Assembly: GCF_013359595.1 (NCBI RefSeq) | Contig: NZ_JABFMP010000005.1 | Coordinates: 179,837 to 243,836, forward strand | Direction: 5' to 3' | DNA: 64,000 nucleotides | Source: Pseudomonas sp. C1C7 | Lineage (GTDB): Bacteria > Pseudomonadota > Gammaproteobacteria > Pseudomonadales > Pseudomonadaceae | In this document: piece by piece, positions 7,407 to 16,034 of the stretch | How the letters are laid out: every line of letters begins with the position of its first letter | Position numbering within the stretch: the stretch's first letter is position 1 | Notes under the pieces: model-generated | Database searches by the model: none | What the model was told of the DNA's origin: nothing | Seen by the model: only the letters and a program-made list of their open reading frames with translations | Made by a program: the position numbers and the translations under genes

Positions 7407-8753
7407 TCAGACCAGCCGCAGGTGATGCGCGCGCTTGGCGGTGTACATCGCCTCGTCGGCATGCCGGAACAGCTGCTTTTCTTCGGTGCCGTTTTCCGGG
7501 TATTGCGCCACGCCGATGCTGGGTTGGATGTGCAGGCTGTGCCCGTCCAGGCGCAGCGGCTGGGCCAGGACCTGACGAATCTTGCCGGCCACGCAATCGG
7601 CATCGCCCGAGGCGTGGATGCTGTGCAGCAACACCACGAATTCATCCCCGCCGATGCGCGCCACGGTGTCGGTTTCCCGCACGCAGCCCTTGAGTCGATT
7701 GGCGACGGTCTGCAGCAGCATGTCGCCCACCGCGTGGCCATGGGTGTCGTTGACCTGCTTGAACCGGTCAAGGTCGACATACAGCAATGCCATGCGCCCG
7801 TTGTCCTCCCGCGCTGACGCCAACGCAATCTTGAGCCGATCGCGCAGCAATTCGCGGTTGGGCAATTGGGTGAGCTGGTCGTACTGGGCCATGCGCTGCA
7901 GGCGCGCATGCAACTGCTTGCGCTCGATTGCCGTCGCCACCTGCGCGCACACGTACTGCAACAGTTCCTTGTCCTGCTCGGTGTAGCGCTCGCCGCCGGG
8001 GATGCTTTTGACGATCAGCGCACCGATGGTGCCGTTTTGCGAATTGAGCGGCACGCCCAGCCAGCAGGGTGAATTCTGCCCGGCCACCAGCGCTTCGAAG
8101 CCCACCGGTGGAGTGTCCTGATCCGGTGTCAGGAGGATCGGCATTCCCGTGTTGATCACCTCGGCACACAGCCGTCCGGTGATGGTGCCGGGTTGCTCGG
8201 GTTGCGGCTCGTGGTCGTCGACGTGATAGGGGAAATTCAGCTGCGCGCAATGCTCGTCATACAGCGCCACGGAGAAATTCATCGCCGGCAACCACTCGCC
8301 GATGATCATATGAATGCGCTTGAACAACGCCAGCAGGTCTTCCGCCGCATGGGCCGCTTCCGATATCGCATACAGCGCCGCCTGCCGCGACTCGGCCTGC
8401 TTGCGCTCGGTGATGTCGCGGGCCACGGCGATGCGCAACTGATCAACCTCCGACCAGCGCGCCGACCACAGGATGTGCACCACCTGGCCGTCCTTGCGCA
8501 GGTAGCGGTTCTCGAAATTGAGCTTGGGTTCGCCGCCCATGATGTCTCGCGCGGCGTCGAGGGTGCGCTGGCGGTCAGCCGGGTGCACCAGGTCGATCAT
8601 CATCCGGCCGATGAGCTCGTCAGGGCTGTAGCCGAGGATGCGCTCGCAGGCCGCGCTGACAAAGACGAAACGGCCCTGTTTATCGACTGCGCAAACGGCG
8701 TCCAGCAAGAGGTCGATGTAGCTCGCCAACGGAGCGGAATTTCTGGTGGTCAT
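7407..8753 (-). CDS. PAS-GAF-GGDEF diguanylate cyclase (cytoplasmic)
   Basis: A 448-residue protein without membrane helices. A PAS domain (about 10-115) ending in ARDITERKQ is followed by a GAF domain (about 125-278) and a GGDEF domain (about 288-448). The active-site motif GGDEF is at 368-372 and the I-site RETD at 359-362, so cyclase activity with product inhibition is expected. The PAS and GAF modules imply that a small molecule, redox state or light-like cue tunes c-di-GMP output. It is a separate transcription unit from the LysE gene upstream (about 85 bp gap). Confidence 0.92.
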   Translation of the reverse strand: MTTRNSAPLASYIDLLLDAVCAVDKQGRFVFVSAACERILGYSPDELIGRMMIDLVHPADRQRTLDAARDIMGGEPKLNFENRYLRKDGQVVHILWSARWSEVDQLRIAVARDITERKQAESRQAALYAISEAAHAAEDLLALFKRIHMIIGEWLPAMNFSVALYDEHCAQLNFPYHVDDHEPQPEQPGTITGRLCAEVINTGMPILLTPDQDTPPVGFEALVAGQNSPCWLGVPLNSQNGTIGALIVKSIPGGERYTEQDKELLQYVCAQVATAIERKQLHARLQRMAQYDQLTQLPNRELLRDRLKIALASAREDNGRMALLYVDLDRFKQVNDTHGHAVGDMLLQTVANRLKGCVRETDTVARIGGDEFVVLLHSIHASGDADCVAGKIRQVLAQPLRLDGHSLHIQPSIGVAQYPENGTEEKQLFRHADEAMYTAKRAHHLRLV

Positions 8754-8839
8754 GATGCCGAACGCGTTTCCGAACTATGCCGCAATAAGAAACCATCCCT
8801 GACCCACATCCCTATAGCCGATGCAGCCTTGCATCGGCT

Positions 8840-9478
8840 TCAAGCCTTGTTCGTCACCAGCCCCGGCAAGGCATGCGCCAGGGCATTGATGGCAAACCCG
8901 ATGAACATCACGCCGCACAAGCGGGTGATCATCAATTCATGACGTTGATACAAGGTGCGCACCCGGCGTGCCCCCACCACCCCGATGAGGATAGCGTAGG
9001 CGAAAAGGCCGCCGACGAAGCTCAGGAAGATCAGCCACGGCAGCATCGACCAGGTCAGCAGCTCGGCGCGGCTGGACAGCAACGCGGTGAAGGTCGCCAC
9101 GGCTACAGGGTAGGCCTTGGGGTTGGTCAGGCCGAACAGGATGCCGTGCCAGAACGGCTGGCGCGCCGCGCCCTGAGGCTCTTCGGCGCTGTTGCGACGC
9201 GCCCGCACCGCTCGCCAGCCGAGCCAGAACAAATAAAGCCCGCTGAGCACGCCCAGCACATCGAACGCGGTGCTGCCGATTTCCCGTGCACCGACGATCG
9301 CCACCAGCGCGGTGCTGCACCACACCACATCGCCCAGCAGATGCCCGCACAGAAACCCCGCCCCCGCCCGCCGTCCATGTGCCGCGCCGATCCCGAACAC
9401 CGCCAGCACACCGGGCCCGGGGGTGATGCCATAGATGAAGCCCGAGGCGAGTACGGCCATTAGGAGCGAGGGGGTCAT
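8840..9478 (-). CDS. LysE family amino-acid/metabolite exporter
   Basis: A 212-residue protein with about six membrane helices. The N-terminal TPGPGVLAVFGIGAAHG matches the LysE/RhtB signature, and FGLTNPKAYPVAVATF lies mid-protein. These exporters push amino acids or related small molecules out of the cell. The substrate cannot be inferred. No adjacent regulator is clearly linked. Confidence 0.88.
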   Translation of the reverse strand: MTPSLLMAVLASGFIYGITPGPGVLAVFGIGAAHGRRAGAGFLCGHLLGDVVWCSTALVAIVGAREIGSTAFDVLGVLSGLYLFWLGWRAVRARRNSAEEPQGAARQPFWHGILFGLTNPKAYPVAVATFTALLSSRAELLTWSMLPWLIFLSFVGGLFAYAILIGVVGARRVRTLYQRHELMITRLCGVMFIGFAINALAHALPGLVTNKA

Positions 9479-9589
9479 GGGAAGTCCTTTTGAACTGTCT
9501 GGTGAATGGTGGCCAGTCTATATCAGGTCATTGTGGGTTGATTGACTGATTGTCGAACAATTCTGTGAATGATGGAGGTATGAAAGCTT

Positions 9590-9618
9590 AAAGATCGCAG
9601 CCTTCGGCAGCTCCTACA
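9590..9618. repeat. Single REP sequence
   Basis: AAAGATCGCAGCCTTCGGCA and onward to CTCCTACAG; one arm only. It overlaps the last codons of the LysR gene ending at 9614. Confidence 0.8.
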
Positions 9619-10525
9619 GGAGAGCGGTGGCGTGTTGGATTTTTGTGTTTAGCCAGTTCAATGCTTGATCTGCGCTGCGGCGCTTGTGCCAGGCCAGCAC
9701 GAAGGTAAACGCGGGAATGTGGAACGGTGGCGGAACGACGATCAACGACGGTTCGGCGAAATCCCGCAACGCCCGGGAGGCGACGGTGAGGATCAGGTCG
9801 GTGCCGCTGATCAGCGCCGGGGCGACGTTCCAGTGCGGCAGGCTGATGGCAACGCGGCGGCGCTCGCGCAGAGCGGTCAGGGCGCGTTCGATTTCCGGGG
9901 TGCCGCTGCCGCGCATTTCCAGCAGGACATGGGGGCAGCGCAAATAGGTGGGCATGTCGAGGATGCCGCTGTCCGGCAGTCGGCTGCGATCCAGCAGGCA
10001 GGCGTAGTGTTCCTCGAACAGCGGCGTGCTGCGCAACTCGTGGGGCATTTCGGGAAACACGCCGGCGGCGACATCGATGTCCCCGTTGAGCACACCTTCG
10101 AGCATGCCCTCGCGGCTGGCGTGGCTGATTTGCAGATCGATGCCCGGCGCTTCGCGGCGCAAGGTGCGCACCAGTTCGGGCAGGACGATGGCGGCGCCGT
10201 AGTCGGACATCGCCAGGCGAAACCTGCGCTTGGCAGTCGCCGGATCAAAGGCGTTCGGCGCCAGCAGCGATTGCACCTGGGCCAGGGTTTCGGCCAGTAG
10301 TGCGGTCAGTTCCAGAGCCCGCGCCGTTGGCACCAGCCCCGCCCCCGCGCGCACCAGCAGCGGATCGCCGAGCAAGTCGCGCAAGCGCGCCAAGGCATGG
10401 CTGACCGCGGGCTGGCTCAGGTGCAGACGCTCTGCCGCACGGGTCACGTGCTGCTCGCTGAGCAAGGCGTCGAGGATCACCAGCAGGTTGAGGTCGATAC
10501 GGCGCAGATCATTCATCTGATGCAT
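9614..10525 (-). CDS. LysR family transcriptional regulator (LeuO/NodD-like)
   Basis: A 303-residue regulator. The winged HTH (about 8-66; LNLLVILDALLSEQHVTRAA...QPAVSHALARLRDLLGDPL) is of the type found in LeuO/NodD/SyrM-like members. It is followed by a periplasmic-binding-protein-like effector domain. It is divergent from the DUF606 transporter at 10603 and probably controls it. The 3' end runs into a REP sequence. Confidence 0.88.
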   Translation of the reverse strand: MHQMNDLRRIDLNLLVILDALLSEQHVTRAAERLHLSQPAVSHALARLRDLLGDPLLVRAGAGLVPTARALELTALLAETLAQVQSLLAPNAFDPATAKRRFRLAMSDYGAAIVLPELVRTLRREAPGIDLQISHASREGMLEGVLNGDIDVAAGVFPEMPHELRSTPLFEEHYACLLDRSRLPDSGILDMPTYLRCPHVLLEMRGSGTPEIERALTALRERRRVAISLPHWNVAPALISGTDLILTVASRALRDFAEPSLIVVPPPFHIPAFTFVLAWHKRRSADQALNWLNTKIQHATALL

Positions 10526-10602
10526 GTTCTGAATAGCAAAACGGAATTTAAATTTGCGTGATGAATACCCTAGAGTCCAGCAAAACCTGTTGGAGAGCGA
10601 AC

Positions 10603-11091
10603 ATGAATACCTTGCATTGGGCCGGCCTGTTGCTGCTGGCCGCCTTCGCCGGGGCGGTGGTGCCGTTTCAGAGCGCGATCAATTTCAATCTGGGGCGCGG
10701 CCTGGGCCATCCATTGTGGGCCACCCTCGCCTCGCTGGTGGTCAGCATCGCAGTGCTGTTACCCATCATGCTGGCGATGCGATTGCCGCTGCCGTCACTG
10801 ACGTTCATCGGCCATGCGCCGCTATGGATGTGGGCGGGTGGCGCCTTTGGGGTGTGCTTCATATCGCTGGCGCTGGTGCTGCTGCCCAAACTCGGCGCTT
10901 CGGGATTCATGGCGCTGGCGTTGGCCGGGCAAGTGGTGGCGTCGATGCTGCTCGACCACTTTGGCTGGTTCGGCTTGCTGGAGCGGCAGGTGACGTTGCC
11001 CAAGGTGTTTGGGGCGGTGTTGCTGATTGCGGGGGTGGTGTTGATTCAGTTTGGCGACGGACTGGGGAAAACGGTGTCTGCAACCTCTTGA
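10603..11091 (+). CDS. DMT-family transporter (DUF606/YdcZ type)
   Basis: A 162-residue membrane protein with about five helices and the family opening PFQSAINFNLGR. Start 10603 is preferred over 10558 because GGAGAG lies just upstream and the first helix then starts at the N-terminus. Family members are half-size drug/metabolite transporters that may work as dimers. The substrate is unknown. The LysR gene upstream is divergent, with about 77 bp between the starts. Confidence 0.82.
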   Translation: MNTLHWAGLLLLAAFAGAVVPFQSAINFNLGRGLGHPLWATLASLVVSIAVLLPIMLAMRLPLPSLTFIGHAPLWMWAGGAFGVCFISLALVLLPKLGASGFMALALAGQVVASMLLDHFGWFGLLERQVTLPKVFGAVLLIAGVVLIQFGDGLGKTVSATS

Positions 11092-11095
11092 AAAG

Positions 11096-11171
11096 CAAAA
11101 GATCGCAGCCTTCGGCAGCGCCTACAGGGATGCGTGGTCTCTGTAGGAACTGCCGGGGGCTGCGATTGTTT
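11096..11171. repeat. Imperfect REPIN
   Basis: AAAAGATCGCAGCCTTCGGC and a diverged inverted partner (TGTAGGAACTGCCGGGGGCT) sit between the convergent DMT and MFS genes. Confidence 0.8.
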
Positions 11172-12502
11172 TACGCTTTGTCGAGGGTGCGCAGTTTCTG
11201 CGGCAGGCCCCACATCAGCAGTGCCACGGCGATCAGCGCGCAGACGCCGATGACATACAGCGCCGGGGTGGTGCTGCCGGTCATGTCCTTGATCCGGCCG
11301 ACCATCACCGGGCTGACGATGCCGCCGAACTGACCCAGGGTGTTGATCACCGCGATCCCGCCCGCAGCGCCTGCACCAGCGCCGGCCAGCAGTTTCGGTG
11401 GCAAGGTCCAGAAGCTCGGGATCGAGGCGATGATCCCGGCACCGAGCAGGCCCAGCGCAACGATCAGGAACGTGGTGTGGCTGGCGAAAATCCCCGCGCT
11501 GAAGAAGCCCAGCGCGCCCACCGCCACCAGGCCGGCGACATACTTGCGACGCTCGCCGGTAGCATCGGACAGACGCCCGATCACCACCATGCTGATGGCG
11601 CCGCAGATGTACGGGATGGCGGTCAGCAGACCGATCATCACCGGGCTTTCGGTACCGGCGCTGCGGATCAGTTGCGGAGCCCAGAAGTTCAGGCCGTAGG
11701 ACGCCACCTGGATCAGGAAGTAGATCAGGCCCAGCGTCAGGAAGCCCGGAATCTTCAGTGCCGCGAGCAGCGAGCCGTGAGCCTTGTGAGGTTCATGCTG
11801 GGCGATGCGGCTCGACAGCAGGGTCTTCTCCGAAGGGGTCAGCCAATGGGCGTCTTCGATGCGGTCCTTGAGCAGGGTCAGCACCAGCAAACCCAGGCCG
11901 ATGCAAGGTACGCCGCCAAGCAGGAACAGCCAGTGCCAGCCGCGCATGTCCATCACGCCATCGAGGTGTTCCAGCACCAGTCCGGAGAACGGTGCACCCA
12001 CCAGGCCTGCGAAGGCCGACGCCAGGAACAGCATCGAGGTGATGCGGCCGCGATAGTGCTGCGGGAACCACAATGTGAGGTAGTACAGAACGCCCGGCGC
12101 AAAACCGGCTTCCATCGCGCCGATCACGAAGCGCAGCACGTAGAACTGCCATTCGCTGTTGACGAACACCATCAAGGCGGTGGCCAGGCCCCAGGACATC
12201 ATGATCCGGGCGATCCAGCGGCGCGCGCCGACCTTGTACAGCATCATGTTGCTGGGCACTTCGAAGATTACGTAGCCGACCACGAACAGCCCGGCACCGA
12301 GGCCGTAGGCGGTGTCGCTCAGGCTGAGGTCCGCCTGCAGCTGGAACTTGGCGAAGCTGATGTTGATGCGGTCGAAGAAGGCGAACAGGTAGCAGACCAT
12401 GATCAGCGGCATCAGCCGCCAGGCGACCTTGCTGACCAGGGCTTTTTCTTCGTCGTGGCTGACGGCCGGGCTCGCCCCGGCCTCCATTGCATTGAGGCTC
12501 AT
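11171..12502 (-). CDS. MFS transporter, anion:cation symporter (ACS) family
   Basis: A 443-residue protein with about 12 membrane helices. Start 12502 (MSLNAMEAGASP) is preferred to the 12622 extension because GGAG lies about nine bases upstream. FAFFDRINISFAKFQ and EVPSNMMLYKVGARRWIARI are typical of the ACS subgroup, which takes up organic anions such as tartrate, galactonate or phthalate. It lies downstream of the CoA-transferase and lyase genes on the same strand, so it probably imports the acid they degrade. A REP element separates it from the lyase. Confidence 0.88.
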   Translation of the reverse strand: MSLNAMEAGASPAVSHDEEKALVSKVAWRLMPLIMVCYLFAFFDRINISFAKFQLQADLSLSDTAYGLGAGLFVVGYVIFEVPSNMMLYKVGARRWIARIMMSWGLATALMVFVNSEWQFYVLRFVIGAMEAGFAPGVLYYLTLWFPQHYRGRITSMLFLASAFAGLVGAPFSGLVLEHLDGVMDMRGWHWLFLLGGVPCIGLGLLVLTLLKDRIEDAHWLTPSEKTLLSSRIAQHEPHKAHGSLLAALKIPGFLTLGLIYFLIQVASYGLNFWAPQLIRSAGTESPVMIGLLTAIPYICGAISMVVIGRLSDATGERRKYVAGLVAVGALGFFSAGIFASHTTFLIVALGLLGAGIIASIPSFWTLPPKLLAGAGAGAAGGIAVINTLGQFGGIVSPVMVGRIKDMTGSTTPALYVIGVCALIAVALLMWGLPQKLRTLDKA

Positions 12503-12579
12503 AGCGTTTCTCCAGGTGGACTTCCCATGGGGTGTCCGGATTGTTTTTGTTGTCTGGTAAATGTTCGTTTTGAAAATTT

Positions 12580-12673
12580 CTGTAGGAGCGAGGTTTGCCC
12601 GCGAATGCGGTTTGTCAGTCACCTTCGATGTTGAACGTCAGATCGCCTTCGCGGGCAAGCCTCGCTCCTACAC
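12580..12673. repeat. REPIN, second family
   Basis: TGTAGGAGCGAGGTTTGCCC and its inverted copy (CGCGGGCAAGCCTCGCTCCT) lie 60 bp apart, inside the MFS-lyase intergenic gap. Confidence 0.88.
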
Positions 12674-12687
12674 AGGGGTTGGATATG

Positions 12688-13614
12688 TCAGGACGGCACG
12701 GGATGCAGGTCGCAATTGCGCCCCGCCTTGGCCAGCTGGCCGGGCACTTCGTGGCCGAGCAGCGCTGGCAGGCCTCGGGACAACTTCAACAGCAGCGGCA
12801 AGTCGATGCCGGTGTGAATGCCCAACTCATCGCACAGGTTGACCAGATCTTCGGTGCAGATGTTGCCCGAAGCCCCGGGCGCGAACGGACAACCGCCGAG
12901 CCCGCCGAGGGCGGCGTCGAACCGTCGGGCGCCAGCCTCATAAGCAGCCAGTACGTTGCACAGGCCAAGGCCGCGGGTGTTATGGAAATGCAGGGTCAGG
13001 TCCGCTGGCGATACCCGCTGCAACACTCGCCGCACCAGACGATCCACCTGCCGCGGATTGGCCATGCCGGTGGTGTCGGCCAGGGTGATGCCTTGAATGC
13101 CGAGTTCCTGGTAGGCCTCGACGATCTGCAACACCCGGTCCTCATCGATCCGGCCTTCGAACGGACAACCGAACGTGGTGGCGATGCTGGCGTTGAGTCG
13201 CACCGGTTTACCCTGCACGAACTGGACGATTTCACCGAAGGCGGCCAGCGAATCCTCACACCGCATGCGCATGTTGGCCATGTTGTGGGTCTGGCTGGCG
13301 GACATCACCAGGTTCAGTTCGTCGGCGCTGCAGGCCAATGCCCGCTGCGCGCCCTTGAGATTGGGGATCAGTGCAACGTAGATCACCCCCGGTTGGCGGG
13401 TGATGCCCTTGAACACCAGCTCGCCGTCGCGCAGCGCCGGAATGGCCTTGGGCGAGACGAACGAGCCGCCTTCGATACGGCTGAATCCGGCCAGGGACAG
13501 TTGATCGATCAGGGCGATCTTGTCGACGGTTTCGACCCAGGTCGGCTCGATCTGCAAGCCGTCGCGGGGGGAGACTTCCTGAACGATCAGGTGGTCGGAA
13601 TAATCGGTGATCAT
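12688..13614 (-). CDS. HMG-CoA-lyase-like acyl-CoA lyase
   Basis: A 308-residue TIM-barrel lyase of the HMGL-like family. It has Arg17-Asp18 in SPRDGLQ, the metal-binding HFHN at 209-212, and the signature GLGGCPFAPGASGN at 238-251 with Cys242. These are the catalytic residues of 3-hydroxy-3-methylglutaryl-CoA lyase. It should cleave a 3-hydroxyacyl-CoA of HMG-CoA or citramalyl-CoA type to acetyl-CoA plus a keto acid. It overlaps the CoA-transferase gene by four bases (ATGA). Because no leucine-degradation genes are nearby, degradation of an imported acid is more likely than leucine catabolism. Confidence 0.9.
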   Translation of the reverse strand: MITDYSDHLIVQEVSPRDGLQIEPTWVETVDKIALIDQLSLAGFSRIEGGSFVSPKAIPALRDGELVFKGITRQPGVIYVALIPNLKGAQRALACSADELNLVMSASQTHNMANMRMRCEDSLAAFGEIVQFVQGKPVRLNASIATTFGCPFEGRIDEDRVLQIVEAYQELGIQGITLADTTGMANPRQVDRLVRRVLQRVSPADLTLHFHNTRGLGLCNVLAAYEAGARRFDAALGGLGGCPFAPGASGNICTEDLVNLCDELGIHTGIDLPLLLKLSRGLPALLGHEVPGQLAKAGRNCDLHPVPS

Positions 13615-14804
13615 TGCACCACTCCTTCGACTTTCAGGCGCTCGATGTCGGCCACCGTCAGGCCCAGTTGCGTGAGGACGGCGTCAGTGTGCTGGCCCAG
13701 GCCGGGGCCGGACCAGTTCACGCCGCCCGGGGTTTCCGAGAGCTTGGGCACGATGCCCGGCATCTTCACCGTGGCGCCGCCCGGCAGCTCGGCATTGAGC
13801 AGCATGTCCCGGGCCTGATAGTGCGGATCGGCGACGATGTCGGCCACCGAATAGATGCGTCCGGCCGGCACTTCAGCCGCTTCCAGCGCCGCCAGCACAT
13901 CGTCGATAGGCAGGCTGCTGGTCCAGTGGGTGATCGCCGCGTCGAGCAGGTTGCTCTGGGCCGCACGCCCGTCGTTGTGGGCGAACTGCGGCGCTTCGGC
14001 CAGATCCGCGCGGCCGATGGTGTGCATCAAACGACGATAAATCGGATCGCTGTTGCCGGCGATAACCACGTAGGCGCCGTCCGCCGTGAGGTAGGTGTTG
14101 GACGGTGCGATGCCCGGCAAGGCACCACCGGTGCGCTCGCGGACATGGCCGAGCATGTCGTACTCCGGCACCAGGCTTTCCATGACGTTGAACACGCTTT
14201 CGGCCAGGGACACGTCGACGATCTGCCCGACGCCCTGCCCGGTCTTGACCCGCAGCAGCGACATCAGCGCGCCGATCACCGCGTGCAGTGAGGCCAGTGA
14301 ATCGCCGAGGCTGACGCCCACCCGCGCCGGTGGTGTACCGGGGGTGCCGGTGGTGTAGCGGATGCCGCCCATGGCCTCGCCGATGGCACCGAAACCGGGA
14401 CGATCACGGTAAGGACCGGTCTGACCATAGCCCGAGATACGCACCAGGGTCAGGTTGGGGTTCAGGGCGTGCAGCACGTCCCAGCCCAGCCCGAGTTTTT
14501 CCAGCGCACCGGGGCGCAGGTTTTCGATCAGCACGTCGGCGCTGGTCGCCAGTTGCTTGACCAGTTCGATGCCTTCGGCGGATTTGAGGTTCAGTGCCAG
14601 GGACTTCTTGTTGCGCGATTGCAGGTACCACCACAGCGAGGTGCCTTCGTGCAGCTTGCGCCATTTGCGCAGGGGATCGCCCTGGCCCATGGCTTCGATC
14701 TTGATCACCTCGGCGCCGAACTCGGCGAGCATGCGCGCGGCGAACGGCGCGGCGATCAGCGTGCCGATTTCGATCACTTTGATCGCACTCAAGGGGGCAG
14801 TCAT
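13611..14804 (-). CDS. CaiB/BaiF family (class III) CoA-transferase
   Basis: A 397-residue protein. Start 14804 (MTAPLSAIKVIEIGTLIAAP) matches the family N-terminus; an extension to 14909 is unlikely. Conserved parts include GQGDPLRKWRK, SLALNLKSAEG, DVLIENLRPGALEKLGLGW and the GFGAIGEAMGGIRYTTG region. Class III enzymes move CoA from one acid to another through an aspartyl-CoA anhydride. With the following lyase it should activate and cleave an imported hydroxy-dicarboxylate (for example HMG or citramalate; inference). A perfect LysR-type palindrome lies 83 bp upstream. Confidence 0.9.
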   Translation of the reverse strand: MTAPLSAIKVIEIGTLIAAPFAARMLAEFGAEVIKIEAMGQGDPLRKWRKLHEGTSLWWYLQSRNKKSLALNLKSAEGIELVKQLATSADVLIENLRPGALEKLGLGWDVLHALNPNLTLVRISGYGQTGPYRDRPGFGAIGEAMGGIRYTTGTPGTPPARVGVSLGDSLASLHAVIGALMSLLRVKTGQGVGQIVDVSLAESVFNVMESLVPEYDMLGHVRERTGGALPGIAPSNTYLTADGAYVVIAGNSDPIYRRLMHTIGRADLAEAPQFAHNDGRAAQSNLLDAAITHWTSSLPIDDVLAALEAAEVPAGRIYSVADIVADPHYQARDMLLNAELPGGATVKMPGIVPKLSETPGGVNWSGPGLGQHTDAVLTQLGLTVADIERLKVEGVVQ

Positions 14805-14886
14805 CGCGGGGTACCTCTTGTTCTTGGAATATGTGCCAAGGCTAGAGGACAGGTGCCAGGGGAATCCAACCTTCAGTTGGCAACGA

Positions 14887-14907
14887 GCGTTCGCGAAACG
14901 CGAACGC
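14887..14907. promoter_or_regulatory. Perfect palindrome, likely LysR operator
   Basis: GCGTTCGCG-AAA-CGCGAACGC is a perfect 9+3+9 inverted repeat. It contains a T-N11-A LysR box (T14891, A14903). It lies between the LysR gene (stop 14987) and the CoA-transferase start (14804), where an activator site should be. Confidence 0.75.
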
Positions 14908-14939
14908 ATGGGGAAATGTCTGTAGGCTTCAATCCATTA

Positions 14940-14965
14940 TCGCGAGCAGGCTCGCTCCCACAGGG
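14940..14965. repeat. REP fragment
   Basis: CGCGAGCAGGCTCGCTCCCA, a short copy of the second REP family. Confidence 0.55.
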
Positions 14966-14986
14966 ATTTGTGTTGCGCTGCAGCTC

Positions 14987-15901
14987 CTACAGGGTGGTGG
15001 CTTCGCGCAAATGCTCGAACAACATCCGACTCACCGGCGACAACAGCGCCTCATCGCGCACCACCAGAATCAACGCCCGGTCCGACCAGTCATCGGTCAA
15101 CGGCACCGCATGCAACCCGAGCGCCCGCCCGAACAATTCATAAGCCCGCTGCGGCAACACGCCAATGCCCATGTTGGCCTGGATCATCCGGCACATCGCA
15201 TCGAACCCCGGCACATGAATCCGCACCCGCAACATACTGCCCGCCTGACGCGCCGCCGCATGGGTGCGCATGTTGATGGAACTGGCCGCATGCAAGCCGA
15301 CGAAATCGCTGTCCAGGGTATCGGCGAACGCCAGGCTCGAACGGCTGGCCAACGGGTGATCGGGCAACATCAGCACCATCAGCTTGTCCTGGCGATAGAG
15401 CACGCTGTGCAGGCCCTTGATGTCACTGTCGATGGAGCAGATGCCGAGGTCGGCCACGCCATCGAGCACCCCTTGAATCACCCCGGAACTGGGCCGTTCC
15501 TCAAGGTCGGTCTTGACCTGCGGATGCCGCTCGGAAAAGTCCCGCAGGTCCTCCGGCAGGAACTGAATGATCGCCGACAGGTTGGCCAGCATCCGCACGT
15601 AACCGCGCACACCGTGACTGTGCTCGCCCAGCTCCAGGCCCATTTTTTCGACGTTGAACAGCATTTGCCGGGCATGGTGCAGCAGCGTTTCGCCGGCGGG
15701 CGTCAGGGTCATGCCCTTGGCCTGGCGCACGAACAGGCTGATGCCCAACGCCTCCTCCAGCTCCATCAGACGTTTGCTCGCAGCCGACACCGCAATCGCC
15801 TCGCGCGCAGCGGCACGGGTCAGGGTGCCCTCCTCGTGGACGGCGACGAACAGTTGCAAGGTGATCAGGTCGAGGCGGCGGATCAGGCTTTTCTGCAGCA
15901 T
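14987..15901 (-). CDS. LysR family regulator of the CoA-transferase/lyase operon
   Basis: A 304-residue regulator. The HTH covers about 10-68 (LDLITLQLFVAVHEEGTLTRAA...AVSAASKRLMELEEALG) and the effector-binding domain the rest. It lies directly upstream of, and in the same direction as, the CoA-transferase, lyase and MFS genes, with a perfect palindrome in between. Control of that operon is therefore inferred. It is divergent from the SIR2-like gene at 16035, so control of that gene is also possible but less likely. Confidence 0.88.
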   Translation of the reverse strand: MLQKSLIRRLDLITLQLFVAVHEEGTLTRAAAREAIAVSAASKRLMELEEALGISLFVRQAKGMTLTPAGETLLHHARQMLFNVEKMGLELGEHSHGVRGYVRMLANLSAIIQFLPEDLRDFSERHPQVKTDLEERPSSGVIQGVLDGVADLGICSIDSDIKGLHSVLYRQDKLMVLMLPDHPLASRSSLAFADTLDSDFVGLHAASSINMRTHAAARQAGSMLRVRIHVPGFDAMCRMIQANMGIGVLPQRAYELFGRALGLHAVPLTDDWSDRALILVVRDEALLSPVSRMLFEHLREATTL

Positions 15902-16034
15902 GGAGGGCTCGGTGGTGGCGGCTCGGGCAAGGTCGCAGCATAGCCTTCTTCGTTTGCGCAGTGGCAGGTCGCCCGCGGCTCGCCGTGATAAAGTCGCCGC
16001 CCATCAGACCTTTTGCCTTGAGACTGTGACCGCA

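Noticed and set aside
15654..16034. 127-codon upstream extension of the SIR2-like gene
   Set aside because: It lies opposite the LysR gene and has no similarity; ATG 16035 gives the family-length protein.
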